Assembly (NCBI GenBank): GCA_012841525.1
Contig: DUUO01000001.1
Span: 1 to 54,145, forward strand
Direction of reading: 5' to 3'
Origin: Clostridiales bacterium
Lineage (GTDB): Bacteria > Bacillota > Clostridia > Christensenellales > DTU072
DNA length: 54,145 nucleotides
Both the position numbers and the translations under genes were made by a program. Below the pieces are notes generated by a model. That model was not told the DNA's origin and did not search any database. It was given only the letters and a program-made list of their open reading frames with translations. How positions within the stretch are numbered: the stretch's first letter is position 1; each line of letters begins with the position of its first letter. Of the stretch, positions 1 to 8,471 are shown one piece after another.

Positions 1-137
1 AAAAAAATATAGATTAAAAACTTTATGTCGCCTGCAAAAACTATTTGCACTTACCTTTAGAAAAAATATTATAAAACTTTGCTTAATTACATTTAACAAT
101 AAAGGAGTGGTTTAATTTTTCTAAAAAAATATTTTTC

Positions 138-166
138 TTCTCAAAATATATTATATATGTTAAAAT
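138..166 (+). promoter_or_regulatory. possible promoter of the tup operon
   Basis: TTCTCA at 138-143 (4 of 6 matches to TTGACA) is followed after 17 bases by TAAAAT at 161-166. It would start transcription just ahead of the riboswitch. The surrounding DNA is so A/T-rich that such matches occur by chance, so this is a weak call. Nothing else was recognised in positions 1-137. Confidence 0.3.
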
Positions 167-185
167 AAGTTTATCAAAAAACTAT

Positions 186-277
186 CCGATTCTATGAACC
201 TAAGGATTTTATCTATGGTCATCAGAACGGGGTATAGTTGGAAACGGCTATGCCTCCCATTGTGGAAAGGAGGAAAT
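186..277 (+). promoter_or_regulatory. Moco/Tuco-type riboswitch controlling tupA translation
   Basis: The leader folds by eye into two arms. Arm one spans 186-230: CCG 186-188 pairs with CGG 228-230, TTCT 190-193 with AGAA 224-227, ATG 194-196 with CAT 220-222, and CC 199-200 with GG 217-218. It encloses CCTAAG (199-204) facing TATGG (214-218), which is the classical 11-nt tetraloop receptor. Arm two spans 231-254, a 10-bp stem capped by GAAA at 241-244, the tetraloop that docks into that receptor. CCTCC at 253-257 overlaps the end of arm two and can pair with the SD GGAGG at 269-273, giving a switch between ligand folding and SD sequestration. A GNRA loop docking into a receptor is known for molybdenum/tungsten cofactor riboswitches, and the downstream tungstate transporter fits. 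The class assignment is inference. Confidence 0.72.
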
Positions 278-1246
278 ATGAAAAAGGGTAGATTATTTTC
301 AGTCGTTGCTATATTGTTAATTGTAGCAACTTTTTTAACTTTAGGCCTTGCAGGTTGTAAGTCAGAAGAAGAAGTTGGTGACAAAATACCAAATCTTGAA
401 ATAATTAAAGATACTGGTAAAGACTTGCTAAACACTTACAGTATGATAGCGGTTGGTGACAATGAAGCTTTTGCAACACAACCTAACAAAGAAGGGGCAG
501 ATGCTTTCATTAAATGGATGAGCTTAAAGACAACCAGAAATCTTATTGCAGACTACGGAAAGGCTGATTTTAATGCAGCGCTATTTTATTTAAATGACGA
601 TGCAAAAGTTTTAGAAATAGAAGCGGATACGCTTAAATATGATGCTTCTGTACACAAAGCAAAGAATGTAAGATTATCCACAACAACATCAGTGAATGAC
701 ACAGGATTACTTCCATTTTTACAACCAAATTTTGAAAAATTAGGTTGGAAGTTAGAAGTTCAATCTGCTGGAACTGGAGCAGCAATACAGGCGGCAAAAG
801 ATGGAAATGCAGATTTAATTTTAGTTCATAGCAAAAACGCGGAAGAAGAATTCATTGACGCTGGATATTCCAGAAAAGTTGAAGGATTTGAAAATGATAG
901 AATTTCATTTATGCATAATTTCTTTGTGTTAGTTGGTCCAAAAGATGATCCAGCAAAAGCGAAAGATGCAGCAGATGTAAAAGCAGCATTTGCAGCTATT
1001 GCAAAAACCGAATCTAAGTTTATATCCAGAGGAGATAAGTCAGGAACATATAATAAAGAAGTTTCTCTATGGGGTGCAGAAACTGGCTTGAATTTTAAAG
1101 AGCCTGATGAACAAAGAAAATATGATTGGTATATGAGTATAGGTCAAGGTATGGGTACTGCATTAACCACTGCTAATGAAGAAAAAGCATATACTTTGAC
1201 AGATATAGGTACTTATTTAAGATATAAAAACAACAAGGTTGATTAA
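278..1246 (+). CDS. tupA: tungstate-binding lipoprotein TupA, apparently circularly permuted
   Basis: Extracytoplasmic solute-binding lipoprotein of a tungstate ABC importer, 322 residues. The ATG at 278 was chosen because AAAGGAGG (266-273) lies 4 bases upstream and a lipoprotein signal (hydrophobic stretch, then LAGC with Cys27) follows; the ATG at 194 lies inside the riboswitch. The TupA core is clear: LSTTTSVNDTGLL (133-145) with the ligand-binding TTTS, then AGTG, GNADLILVHS, VGPKDDP, SRGDKSGT and YTLTDIGTYL. The order is unusual. The core normally begins just after the signal, but here about 100 residues precede it. Residues 39-107, including LLNTYSMIAV, FIKW and DYGKADFNAALFY, resemble the segment that normally ends TupA. 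The protein stops just after GTYLRYKNNKVD, exactly where that segment should start. tupB and tupC follow. Confidence 0.9.
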   Translation: MKKGRLFSVVAILLIVATFLTLGLAGCKSEEEVGDKIPNLEIIKDTGKDLLNTYSMIAVGDNEAFATQPNKEGADAFIKWMSLKTTRNLIADYGKADFNAALFYLNDDAKVLEIEADTLKYDASVHKAKNVRLSTTTSVNDTGLLPFLQPNFEKLGWKLEVQSAGTGAAIQAAKDGNADLILVHSKNAEEEFIDAGYSRKVEGFENDRISFMHNFFVLVGPKDDPAKAKDAADVKAAFAAIAKTESKFISRGDKSGTYNKEVSLWGAETGLNFKEPDEQRKYDWYMSIGQGMGTALTTANEEKAYTLTDIGTYLRYKNNKVD

Positions 1247-1286
1247 TTAGTTTTATATCAAAAAAATATATTAAAAATAAAGTTGC

Positions 1287-1994
1287 ATGTGGGATAATGT
1301 TGGAAAATCTTTTGCAAAAGCCTTCGAGTTAATGGGGGCACGCGATCAGATACTTACTGAGATTGTTCGCACTACAATGAATATGGCGTTTAGAAGCTCA
1401 ATTGTTGCATTCCTATTGGGGGTGCCAATTGGGCTTTTAGTTGCTATGAATGATTTTAAGGGTAAAAAAGCCATTGTTGCCTTTATGCGTACAATGATGG
1501 GATTGCCAGCAGTTGCCGTTGGTATTTTAGTATATATGCTATTTTCTGGAACTGGGCCTTTTGGACATTTGAAATTAATATTTTCAGTAAAACTTATGGT
1601 TATTGCCCAAGTTATTTTAATAACTCCAGTTGTTGCAGGAATGACTGAAACATCAGTTTCCAAATCGACAGATAAAATTTTAGAAACAGCAAGAGGCTTA
1701 AACTTAAATCCACTCAAAAAATTTCTTCTTATTTTAAATGAATCAAAATATCAGTTGATTGCAATTTATATGTTTGCAATTGCAAGATCGCTTTCAGAAG
1801 TTGGAGCAGTACAAATTGTAGGCGGAAATATCTTGCATAAAACAAGAGTTATGACAACTGCAATAGCACTAAATTACAACATGGGTGAATTTGCCTTGGC
1901 TGTTGCTTTAGGCTTTATATTAATACTTATAGTCCTTAGCATTAATGTTGTTGCGACACTACTTCAAATGACTTTAGAAAAGACAAACAAATAG
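1287..1994 (+). CDS. tupB: tungstate ABC transporter permease TupB
   Basis: Membrane channel subunit of the tungstate importer, 235 residues and close to the usual family size. About five hydrophobic segments are visible. The EAA-type cytoplasmic loop that contacts the ATPase is around ETARGLNLNPLKKFLLIL, and RSLSEVGAVQIVGGNI is typical of the TupB/ModB group. It starts 40 bases after tupA. No convincing SD precedes the ATG at 1287, so translation may be coupled to tupA or use a weak site. The family fold places it in the cytoplasmic membrane, with TupA outside and TupC inside. Confidence 0.9.
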   Translation: MWDNVGKSFAKAFELMGARDQILTEIVRTTMNMAFRSSIVAFLLGVPIGLLVAMNDFKGKKAIVAFMRTMMGLPAVAVGILVYMLFSGTGPFGHLKLIFSVKLMVIAQVILITPVVAGMTETSVSKSTDKILETARGLNLNPLKKFLLILNESKYQLIAIYMFAIARSLSEVGAVQIVGGNILHKTRVMTTAIALNYNMGEFALAVALGFILILIVLSINVVATLLQMTLEKTNK

Positions 1995-2132
1995 TGTGTA
2001 AATTGTTGCACTAAATTGCTTTAGAGTAAATGAAAAATAGGGTATATGTTGACATTTTAATTAAGTTGAGAAAAGATTAAAAAATAGAGTATAGGCTCTT
2101 AACTATTATAAAATGTAGACAAAAAAAGAAAT

Positions 2133-2825
2133 ATGCAAAATAATTTTAGTATAACTGCAAAGAAAATGTATGGAAAAAGAAGCGTTTTAGATGTAGAAAA
2201 ATGCAAGTTTGAACATGGCAAAAGTTATGCGATTATTGGTGCAAATGGCAGTGGAAAATCAACCCTATTAAAATGCATTGCTAGAGCAATTGACTTTGAT
2301 GGAAAGATTGAAGGATTATCAAAAAATATGGTTGCATATATGCCACAGCAAAGTGTAGGTTTTTCTTTTTCAGTTATTAACAACTTAAAGTTTGTATATA
2401 AAACTAGAGAGAAAAAATTCAAAAAAGATGAAGCAAAAAAGATATTAAAAGATTTAGATCTTCTTCATTTAGAAAAAAAGAATGCAGCAAAATTATCAGG
2501 TGGCGAAACACAAAGAGTTGCACTTGCTAGAATTTTATGTGCTGATGCACCTGTCTTTTTATTAGATGAATTTACTGCTTCAATGGATATTAAACAAGCA
2601 AAAGTATGTCAAGAACTTGTTTCTAAAAGAGCAAAAGATAGAGATAAAACCTTAATTTTTACATCACATCAAATGTCCCAAGTTGCTGAAATTGCTGATT
2701 ATGTTTTGTTTTTACATGAAGGCAAACTTCTTGAAACAATGGGTGTTAAAGATTTTCCAAAAAATGTTAAGACAAAAGAATTAAAAGAATTTTTAGAATA
2801 TATGCTAACAAAAGAAGTATTTTAA
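2133..2825 (+). CDS. tupC: tungstate ABC transporter ATP-binding protein TupC
   Basis: ATPase subunit of 230 residues that powers tungstate uptake. All ABC motifs are present: Walker A GANGSGKST (36-44), Q-loop Gln72, signature LSGGETQR (121-128), Walker B VFLLDE (141-146) and switch His179. The gene lies 138 bases after tupB. A TTGACA at 2049-2054 sits in that gap but lacks a good -10, so an independent promoter is not supported. The SD is weak. The TAA stop overlaps by 4 bp (2822-2825) the stop codon of the MOSC gene on the other strand, so the tup and cofactor operons meet tail to tail. Specificity for tungstate is inferred from TupA and TupB. Confidence 0.88.
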   Translation: MQNNFSITAKKMYGKRSVLDVEKCKFEHGKSYAIIGANGSGKSTLLKCIARAIDFDGKIEGLSKNMVAYMPQQSVGFSFSVINNLKFVYKTREKKFKKDEAKKILKDLDLLHLEKKNAAKLSGGETQRVALARILCADAPVFLLDEFTASMDIKQAKVCQELVSKRAKDRDKTLIFTSHQMSQVAEIADYVLFLHEGKLLETMGVKDFPKNVKTKELKEFLEYMLTKEVF

Positions 2826-3268
2826 TCTAAAACTATTATTTCATCGCCTGGCTTAATTTCTCCGCCTTCTAAAACGATAGTGAATAAACCTTCTTTTGGC
2901 ATTATACAAGTGCCTACAGCTCTAAAAACTTCACAACCATCTGCTGCATGACATTTTTTGCCAATTTGACTAATTTCTTGAATGGTTTTCCCAATTTTTA
3001 ATTTAGTTCCTACGGGAAGTTTATATAGTTCTAAACCTTCAGTAGTTATGTTTTCTGCAAATTTACCAAAGCATAGACCTTCAATTCCATAGGCTTTCAT
3101 TTTTTCTATACTTTCATTTCCTAAAAGGCTGACTTGTCTTTTACCAGGACCTGCATGTGCATCTCCTTCAAAACCATAATCTTTAATAGCAAGCACTTTG
3201 CTAACAGGCTTTTTAATTTCACCTTTATTTTTACTAATATTTACTGCTAATACTTTTCCTGCTTTCAT
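2822..3268 (-). CDS. MOSC domain protein, molybdenum/tungsten cofactor related
   Basis: Stand-alone MOSC domain of 148 residues. MOSC domains occur in Moco sulfurases and related proteins and are thought to bind or transfer sulfur or pterin cofactor through a conserved Cys. Visible landmarks are FEGDAHAG (33-40), RQVS (44-47), and IGKKCHAADGC with the conserved Cys106. The start ATG has AAAGGA 6 bases upstream. This is the last gene of the - strand cofactor operon, 100 bases after moaC, and its stop overlaps that of tupC. The exact biochemical role cannot be read from sequence. Confidence 0.85.
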   Translation of the reverse strand: MKAGKVLAVNISKNKGEIKKPVSKVLAIKDYGFEGDAHAGPGKRQVSLLGNESIEKMKAYGIEGLCFGKFAENITTEGLELYKLPVGTKLKIGKTIQEISQIGKKCHAADGCEVFRAVGTCIMPKEGLFTIVLEGGEIKPGDEIIVLD

Positions 3269-3368
3269 TTTTTATCCTTTAAATACTATTAAAATTAAAA
3301 TAATATCTTTTCTATTTTCAGTTTTTATCACTTTTGGAAATACTATTAAATTTAAATGATAAATTTAT

Positions 3369-3851
3369 TTAATTTTTTCTTTCAAATGTCCCAGATTTTC
3401 CGCCAGATTTATATACTAATTTAATATCTGTGATTACAGCTTTTTTATCTATGCTTTTAACCATATCGTAAATAGTTAAACAAGTAGTGGATACTGCAGT
3501 TAAAGCCTCCATTTCAACGCCAGTTTTTGCAAAAGTTTTTACTGTTGCAATTACTTTTATTCCGTTATCCATATATTCAAAAACAATTTGAACATTTTCC
3601 AAAGGAATATTATGGCATAGGGGAATTAAATTGCTTGTATTTTTTGCAGCATTAATTCCTGCTACTGTAGCTGTTACCAAAACACTACCTTTTTCTACTT
3701 TATCTTCAGCAATTGCTTCGATTGTTGCTTTGTCTAAAATTATTATTCCGCTTGCAACTGCTTCTCTGTGAGTTGGTTGTTTTTCTCCAACATTTACCAT
3801 GTGTGCATTTTTATTTTCATCAATATGTGATAGTGTTTTATCGTTTTCCAA
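3369..3851 (-). CDS. moaC: cyclic pyranopterin monophosphate synthase MoaC (TTG start)
   Basis: Second enzyme of molybdopterin synthesis, converting the MoaA product 3',8-cyclo-7,8-dihydroguanosine triphosphate into cyclic pyranopterin monophosphate. The protein has 160 residues, the normal family length. Family motifs are LSHIDENKNAHMV near the N-terminus, LIPLCHNIPL (75-84) with Cys79 and His80, and GVEMEALTAVSTTCLT (111-126) followed by YDMVK. The start codon is TTG at 3851, with AAGGAG 6 bases upstream. The next internal Met (residue 18) would remove the conserved LSHID segment, so TTG is preferred. The gene sits between moaA and the MOSC gene in the same orientation. Confidence 0.95.
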   Translation of the reverse strand: MENDKTLSHIDENKNAHMVNVGEKQPTHREAVASGIIILDKATIEAIAEDKVEKGSVLVTATVAGINAAKNTSNLIPLCHNIPLENVQIVFEYMDNGIKVIATVKTFAKTGVEMEALTAVSTTCLTIYDMVKSIDKKAVITDIKLVYKSGGKSGTFERKN

Positions 3852-4030
3852 AATATTCTCCTTATAAAATTTACTATATATATTCTACATTATTTATCGT
3901 GTCTAAACATCCTTTTAACAAAACAAATTTAACAATTTTTTATTTGCTAATATTTAACAGCAATTGTTAGTATGTTGTATTAAATTTTAATGGATATAAA
4001 TTAAGATAAAGCCAGATATATTTGATTAAT

Positions 4031-4963
4031 TTAACCACCAATAGTATTCATGGTTTTTGATATATTTTCTTTTTCACCAATGAAATGAGAGATGGGCTTA
4101 TTCAAAGTAAACTTTTCAATTTGCCGTGCTAGTTCATCTACATTATCTACATATGGCTTTAAGGAATATCCAACATTTGAATGTAGACAAGGAATTAAAA
4201 GTCCAGTAGATGTTATTCTAATTTTATTGCAACTATCACAAAACTTATTTGAAATAGGGCTGATAAAACCAACTAAAAATCCACCTATATCATATATATC
4301 TGCAACACCCTCTTCCCTAACAAATTTAGCATTAAATTTTTTAATGACATCTTTTGAAGATAAGTAGTGTAATTTAGCAAAATCTTTTGAGCACTCAGTT
4401 GGCATGAGTTCAATAAAACGCAAAAGAATATTTTTCTCTTTAGCAAAATTAATTAGGTTTTCAAATTCATTTTCATTTATGTTTTTTAACATAACTGTAT
4501 TTATTTTAACCTTAATTCCTGCCTCAATACTTTTATCAATTCCTAAAAGTGCTTTATCTAATTCATCATGATTAGTTATTAGTTGATATGTCTTTTTATT
4601 AAGACTATCAAGACTAATATTTATTCTCTTAACACCAAGTCTTTTTATATCATCTATATATTTAGGAAGATTAATTCCATTAGTTGTGATGCCCAAATCT
4701 TCAAATCCTATTTCAGAAATAGATTCTAATAAAGCGATAAAGTTTCTTTTAACTAATGGTTCACCACCAGTTATTCTAAGTTTTTTAATTCCAAGTTTTT
4801 TAGCAGCTTTTGCAACATTAACCATTTGCTCAAAAGTTAAAATTTCATCATGTGGAAGTTTTTTGATACCTTTTTCAGGCATGCAATATTTACACCTTAA
4901 ATTACAAAGGTCTGTTATTGAAAGACGTAGATATTCAATTTTTCTTCCATATTGATCTTGCAT
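4031..4963 (-). CDS. moaA: GTP 3',8-cyclase MoaA
   Basis: Radical SAM enzyme starting molybdopterin synthesis from GTP, 310 residues. The N-terminal [4Fe-4S] motif is Cys20-x3-Cys24-x2-Cys27, SAM contacts include RITGGEPL (63-70), and the second cluster ligands are Cys242, Cys245 and Cys259. The C-terminus is the conserved double glycine (MNTIGG). Length is slightly below the usual 320-330. The ATG at 4963 lacks a strong SD. It lies 129 bases after the moeA-PBP fusion and 179 bases before moaC in the same transcription direction. Confidence 0.96.
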   Translation of the reverse strand: MQDQYGRKIEYLRLSITDLCNLRCKYCMPEKGIKKLPHDEILTFEQMVNVAKAAKKLGIKKLRITGGEPLVKRNFIALLESISEIGFEDLGITTNGINLPKYIDDIKRLGVKRINISLDSLNKKTYQLITNHDELDKALLGIDKSIEAGIKVKINTVMLKNINENEFENLINFAKEKNILLRFIELMPTECSKDFAKLHYLSSKDVIKKFNAKFVREEGVADIYDIGGFLVGFISPISNKFCDSCNKIRITSTGLLIPCLHSNVGYSLKPYVDNVDELARQIEKFTLNKPISHFIGEKENISKTMNTIGG

Positions 4964-5092
4964 ATATTCACAACTTTTTTAATTAAACTTTAGTTTAATG
5001 TTTCTTTATTGTTAGAGGGTTAATTTTATTTGGATATTATAATACATTTACTGCCTTTTTAGAATGTTAAAACATATCTATTTTCTAAGGTT

Positions 5093-6976
5093 TTAACAAT
5101 CAATTATTTCAACATCACCAATTCCATCTATGGTGTAATCTCCAAGTGATAATATTTTTTCTTTTACCTTTTCATCTTTTAAGGTATCAATAAATTTTTT
5201 AATTCTTTCATCGTTTAGATTGTCTGCATAAGTTAAAAATGAATATTCTTCATTTGCTATTTTAATAAAATCTAATCCCATATTCATTGCAACAGATCTA
5301 ACGCCCATGCCTACATCTGCAATATCATTTTCAACTGCAACACCTACTGCAAGGTGAGTAGTAAATTCTTTTTCATAACCTTTTATTTCATCTGTTTTGA
5401 TGTTGTTGTTTTTTAATTGATAATCAAATAAAAGTCTTGTTCCAGCACCTCGTTGTCTATTTGCAAAAGTAACATTATCTCTTGCTAAATCTTTAACGCT
5501 TTTGATGTTTTTTGGATTTCCTTTTTTAAGCATTAATCCTTGAGTTCTGCCAACTCCTTTTATCAATGCCATTTTTTGTCCTTTGAAATATTTTTTAATA
5601 AAAGGAATATTGTATACACCAGTTTCTTCATCAAGTAAATGAATAGGGGCAAGATGACATTCGTTTTTAAGTAAAGTCATAATACCGCCAAGACTTCCAA
5701 CATGAGAAGATACTAAAGGCATATTATCACCTAAAATATTTACAATTAAATCATGGCTTCCAATTACTACAACTCTAGATTTTATTTCTTCAAGGGATTT
5801 GAACAACTCAACATCAACCATATCATTTGCTAAAAATCCTTCTAAGGTTCTTGGAACTGTAATTAAACCATCGCATTCTACTAAACTCATTATTCTGCTT
5901 GCACCGCCAGAAATTGGAGTTGCAACTAATGTATCATTTACAAAACCTAAAGAAACTCTTACATAGTCAATATTTTTAAAAGAAGAAACAATGTTTTTAG
6001 TCAATCTTGCTTTTACAAATTGAGGTTTGTATGTATCTTTATTTGCACCAAGTTTTAAAAGTACTGGCTTTACAAATAAATTAAATGCAACATTTGCAGA
6101 AACTGGATAACCTGGTATGCCAAAAACTTGTTTACCATCAATTGTTGCTAAAATGGTGGGTTTTCCTGGCTTTATTGCAAAACCATGTGCAAAAACTTCA
6201 CCAAGTGATTCAATAACTTCTCTTGAATAGTCTTTTGTTCCAGCACTAGAGCCTGCATTTATTATAACAATGTCATTTTCTTTTACTGCTTTTTTTAAAA
6301 GGGCTTTAAGTTCTGTTTTATCATCATTTACAATTTTATATCTAGTAGGAATTGCTCCAAGTTCTTTAGAAAGGGCAGCAAACATATGAGAGTTACTTTC
6401 CATTAATTTGCCATTAACTAAATCTTTTACATCTGAAACCATTTCATTTCCAGTTGGAATTATTCCTATTTTTGGTCTTTTGTATACCTTTATTTTTCCA
6501 TTTCCTGAAGCAAGTAAAGCACTTATATCTTGAGGTCTTATTTTATGCATTGAAGGTAAAACCATTTCACCTTCAGCAATACTTTCACCTTTAACTCTGA
6601 TATGTTGCCATGGATGAGATGGAGTTACTATTTGTATGGTATCTTCATCAATTTTTTGAACATATTCAATCATAATGACAGAGTTATATTTACTAGGAAT
6701 TTCATATCCAGTATTGATATATTCAAAATCTCTTCCTTTTTTTAATGTCAATGGAGTTTGATCGTTTGCACCATGTGTTTTTTCTGCTACAACTACAATG
6801 CCATCCATTGCTGAAGCGTTAAACATAGGATCACATTTAACAGCAAAAACTGCTTCATATGTTATGCGACCTAAAGAATCTGCTACATCAATTTCTTCAA
6901 ATCCAAGTCTTTTTACTTTAGCAAGATACTCTTCAAAAATTTTAATATCATTATTTTCAATATATGCTCTTTGCAT
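5093..6976 (-). CDS. MoeA fused to a C-terminal periplasmic-binding-protein-like domain
   Basis: 627 residues with two parts. Residues 1-400 are MoeA, which inserts the metal into adenylylated molybdopterin: AMDGI (56-60), AGSSAGTKDYS (241-251), PGKPTI (270-275) and GIPGYPVSA (286-294). Residues from about 408 to 627 are a PBP-like domain containing GSHDLIVNIL, SSHVGSLGG, RQRGAGTRLLFDYQL and GVGVRS-like elements (here GVAVEND and GMGVRS). This domain is also found fused to MoeA or to ModE-like regulators and may sense or present the oxyanion or cofactor; that role is inference. The start has AAGGTG 6 bases upstream. It is the second of two adjacent moeA genes, an arrangement often linked to separate Mo and W insertion. 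Confidence 0.92.
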   Translation of the reverse strand: MQRAYIENNDIKIFEEYLAKVKRLGFEEIDVADSLGRITYEAVFAVKCDPMFNASAMDGIVVVAEKTHGANDQTPLTLKKGRDFEYINTGYEIPSKYNSVIMIEYVQKIDEDTIQIVTPSHPWQHIRVKGESIAEGEMVLPSMHKIRPQDISALLASGNGKIKVYKRPKIGIIPTGNEMVSDVKDLVNGKLMESNSHMFAALSKELGAIPTRYKIVNDDKTELKALLKKAVKENDIVIINAGSSAGTKDYSREVIESLGEVFAHGFAIKPGKPTILATIDGKQVFGIPGYPVSANVAFNLFVKPVLLKLGANKDTYKPQFVKARLTKNIVSSFKNIDYVRVSLGFVNDTLVATPISGGASRIMSLVECDGLITVPRTLEGFLANDMVDVELFKSLEEIKSRVVVIGSHDLIVNILGDNMPLVSSHVGSLGGIMTLLKNECHLAPIHLLDEETGVYNIPFIKKYFKGQKMALIKGVGRTQGLMLKKGNPKNIKSVKDLARDNVTFANRQRGAGTRLLFDYQLKNNNIKTDEIKGYEKEFTTHLAVGVAVENDIADVGMGVRSVAMNMGLDFIKIANEEYSFLTYADNLNDERIKKFIDTLKDEKVKEKILSLGDYTIDGIGDVEIIDC

Positions 6977-7029
6977 TTTTCACCTTCGCTTTTTATTTAT
7001 CAATTTTATCTTTTATGTTTTGTTAATTC

Positions 7030-7116
7030 CATTAAACTCGTTTTAGAATGTTTTATTTATTTCACTCGATTTTTATATTTGATTTTTTGTTACATTCATT
7101 AAACTCGTTTTAGAAT
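7030..7116. repeat. intergenic direct duplication, 67-bp period
   Basis: The 20-base string CATTAAACTCGTTTTAGAAT occurs exactly at 7030-7049 and 7097-7116, in the 236-bp spacer between the two moeA genes. The bases around each copy are also similar. No function is apparent. Confidence 0.85.
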
Positions 7117-7212
7117 ATTTTGTTATTGCTATTTAACTTTATTCAATTATTTTTTATTTATCTACATTATAAAATGTTGTTATAAATACATGTTAAGGAT
7201 TGCATTTTCAAT

Positions 7213-8427
7213 TTAGTAAAGAGGGTAAACCTCAATTGTTTCATCTTTGTATATACCTTCAATGTTTGCATCTATTAATGTATAGCCTTGAGACTTTGCA
7301 AGTGTAGACATAACAGATGATTTTGTAAAAAGTGGCGTTGCATATAAAGTGTTATTAATTGTTTCAAGTTCTACTGGCATAACAGTAGTTCTACCGCTAC
7401 TTGATGGGAAGTTTATTTTTGCTTTAGCATGCAAAACTTCTTTATTTTGGTTGCTTATATATGAGTTTATGACATTATCTACAAATAACTTGTATCCAAT
7501 TCCAACTGCCATTGGATGTCCTGCTAGACAAAAGATTAACTTATCTTCTTTTCTTGCAACAAATGTGGGTTTACCTGGTTTTATTGCAATTCCATCAATA
7601 AAGATGGTGGCGCCATTGTTTTCAACTGCTGCATGTGAAAAGTCTTTTGCACCAACGGAACTGCCCCCTGATATTAATACAATATCTGCAAGTTCTAATC
7701 CTTTCTTAATTGCATTTTCGATCTCTTCAAGGTTATCTTTACATAGACTAAATCCTGCTACAATATGATTTTCCAAAATGAAACTTTCTAGTATATATCT
7801 ATTAGAATCTCTTATTTCTCCTTCTTCTAAATTTTGTTTTTCTATATCTACAATTTCATTTCCAGTAGATATGATATACATTTTAAGTGGGGCAAAAATT
7901 TTAACTTTACTAATGCCAAGACTTGCAAGTAGTCCTATATGCATAGCATTTAATTTAGTTCCTTTTTTAATTGCAACCTCACCTTTTTTTAAATCTTCAC
8001 CTTTTCCAATAACATTTTCATTTACATGTAAAGGTTTGTATCCAAGCATTTGATTTTTTAGGTTTTCAGTATGCTCTATCATCATTACAGCATCTGCACC
8101 TTTTGGTATTTTTCCACCTGTTGGAATATATGCACAATCACCAGATTTAATTTCAAAATCTGTATCTTTTCCCATTTCAACTTTTCCAACAATATTGAAA
8201 AAAGCAGGAATTGAAAGACTAGCTCCATGGGTATCTTTTGATTTTACTGCATAACCATCCATAGAGGAGCGATCAAATCCTGGAATATCTTCTTTTGCTA
8301 AAATATCTTCAAATAAAACCTTGCCTTTTGCAAGATGAATAGGGACATCAATGTGTCCCCATTTCAAATATTTAAAATTTTCTTCTAATAATTCTAAAGC
8401 TTTTTTATATGTAACTACATTTAACAT
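7213..8427 (-). CDS. moeA: molybdopterin molybdenumtransferase MoeA
   Basis: Stand-alone MoeA of 404 residues, inserting molybdate or tungstate into adenylylated molybdopterin. It carries the family motifs SSMDGYAV, PTGGKIPKGADAVMMIEHTE, ISTGNEI, SGGSSVGAKDFS, PGKPT and LAGHPMAVGIG. The ATG at 8427 was chosen because AAAAGGA lies about 6 bases upstream; an in-frame TTG 24 bases further out has no SD. It follows mogA, its usual partner, by 44 bases. Together with the downstream moeA-PBP fusion the operon has two paralogues. This one lacks the extra domain. Confidence 0.94.
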   Translation of the reverse strand: MLNVVTYKKALELLEENFKYLKWGHIDVPIHLAKGKVLFEDILAKEDIPGFDRSSMDGYAVKSKDTHGASLSIPAFFNIVGKVEMGKDTDFEIKSGDCAYIPTGGKIPKGADAVMMIEHTENLKNQMLGYKPLHVNENVIGKGEDLKKGEVAIKKGTKLNAMHIGLLASLGISKVKIFAPLKMYIISTGNEIVDIEKQNLEEGEIRDSNRYILESFILENHIVAGFSLCKDNLEEIENAIKKGLELADIVLISGGSSVGAKDFSHAAVENNGATIFIDGIAIKPGKPTFVARKEDKLIFCLAGHPMAVGIGYKLFVDNVINSYISNQNKEVLHAKAKINFPSSSGRTTVMPVELETINNTLYATPLFTKSSVMSTLAKSQGYTLIDANIEGIYKDETIEVYPLY

Positions 8428-8471
8428 TTTATTTCCTTTTGTTTTTTGCAATAAATGTTATTTATCTAATT

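Noticed and set aside
194..277. Upstream in-frame ATG giving tupA 28 more residues
   Set aside because: It lies inside the predicted riboswitch, lacks an SD, and would put charged and aromatic residues before the lipoprotein signal. The ATG at 278 has a strong SD.
2049..2077. Separate promoter for tupC
   Set aside because: TTGACA is perfect, but the -10 position reads AAAGAT, with only three matches.
7349..8053. Open frames on the + strand opposite moeA
   Set aside because: Shadows of a well-supported gene; no homology pattern and no SD.
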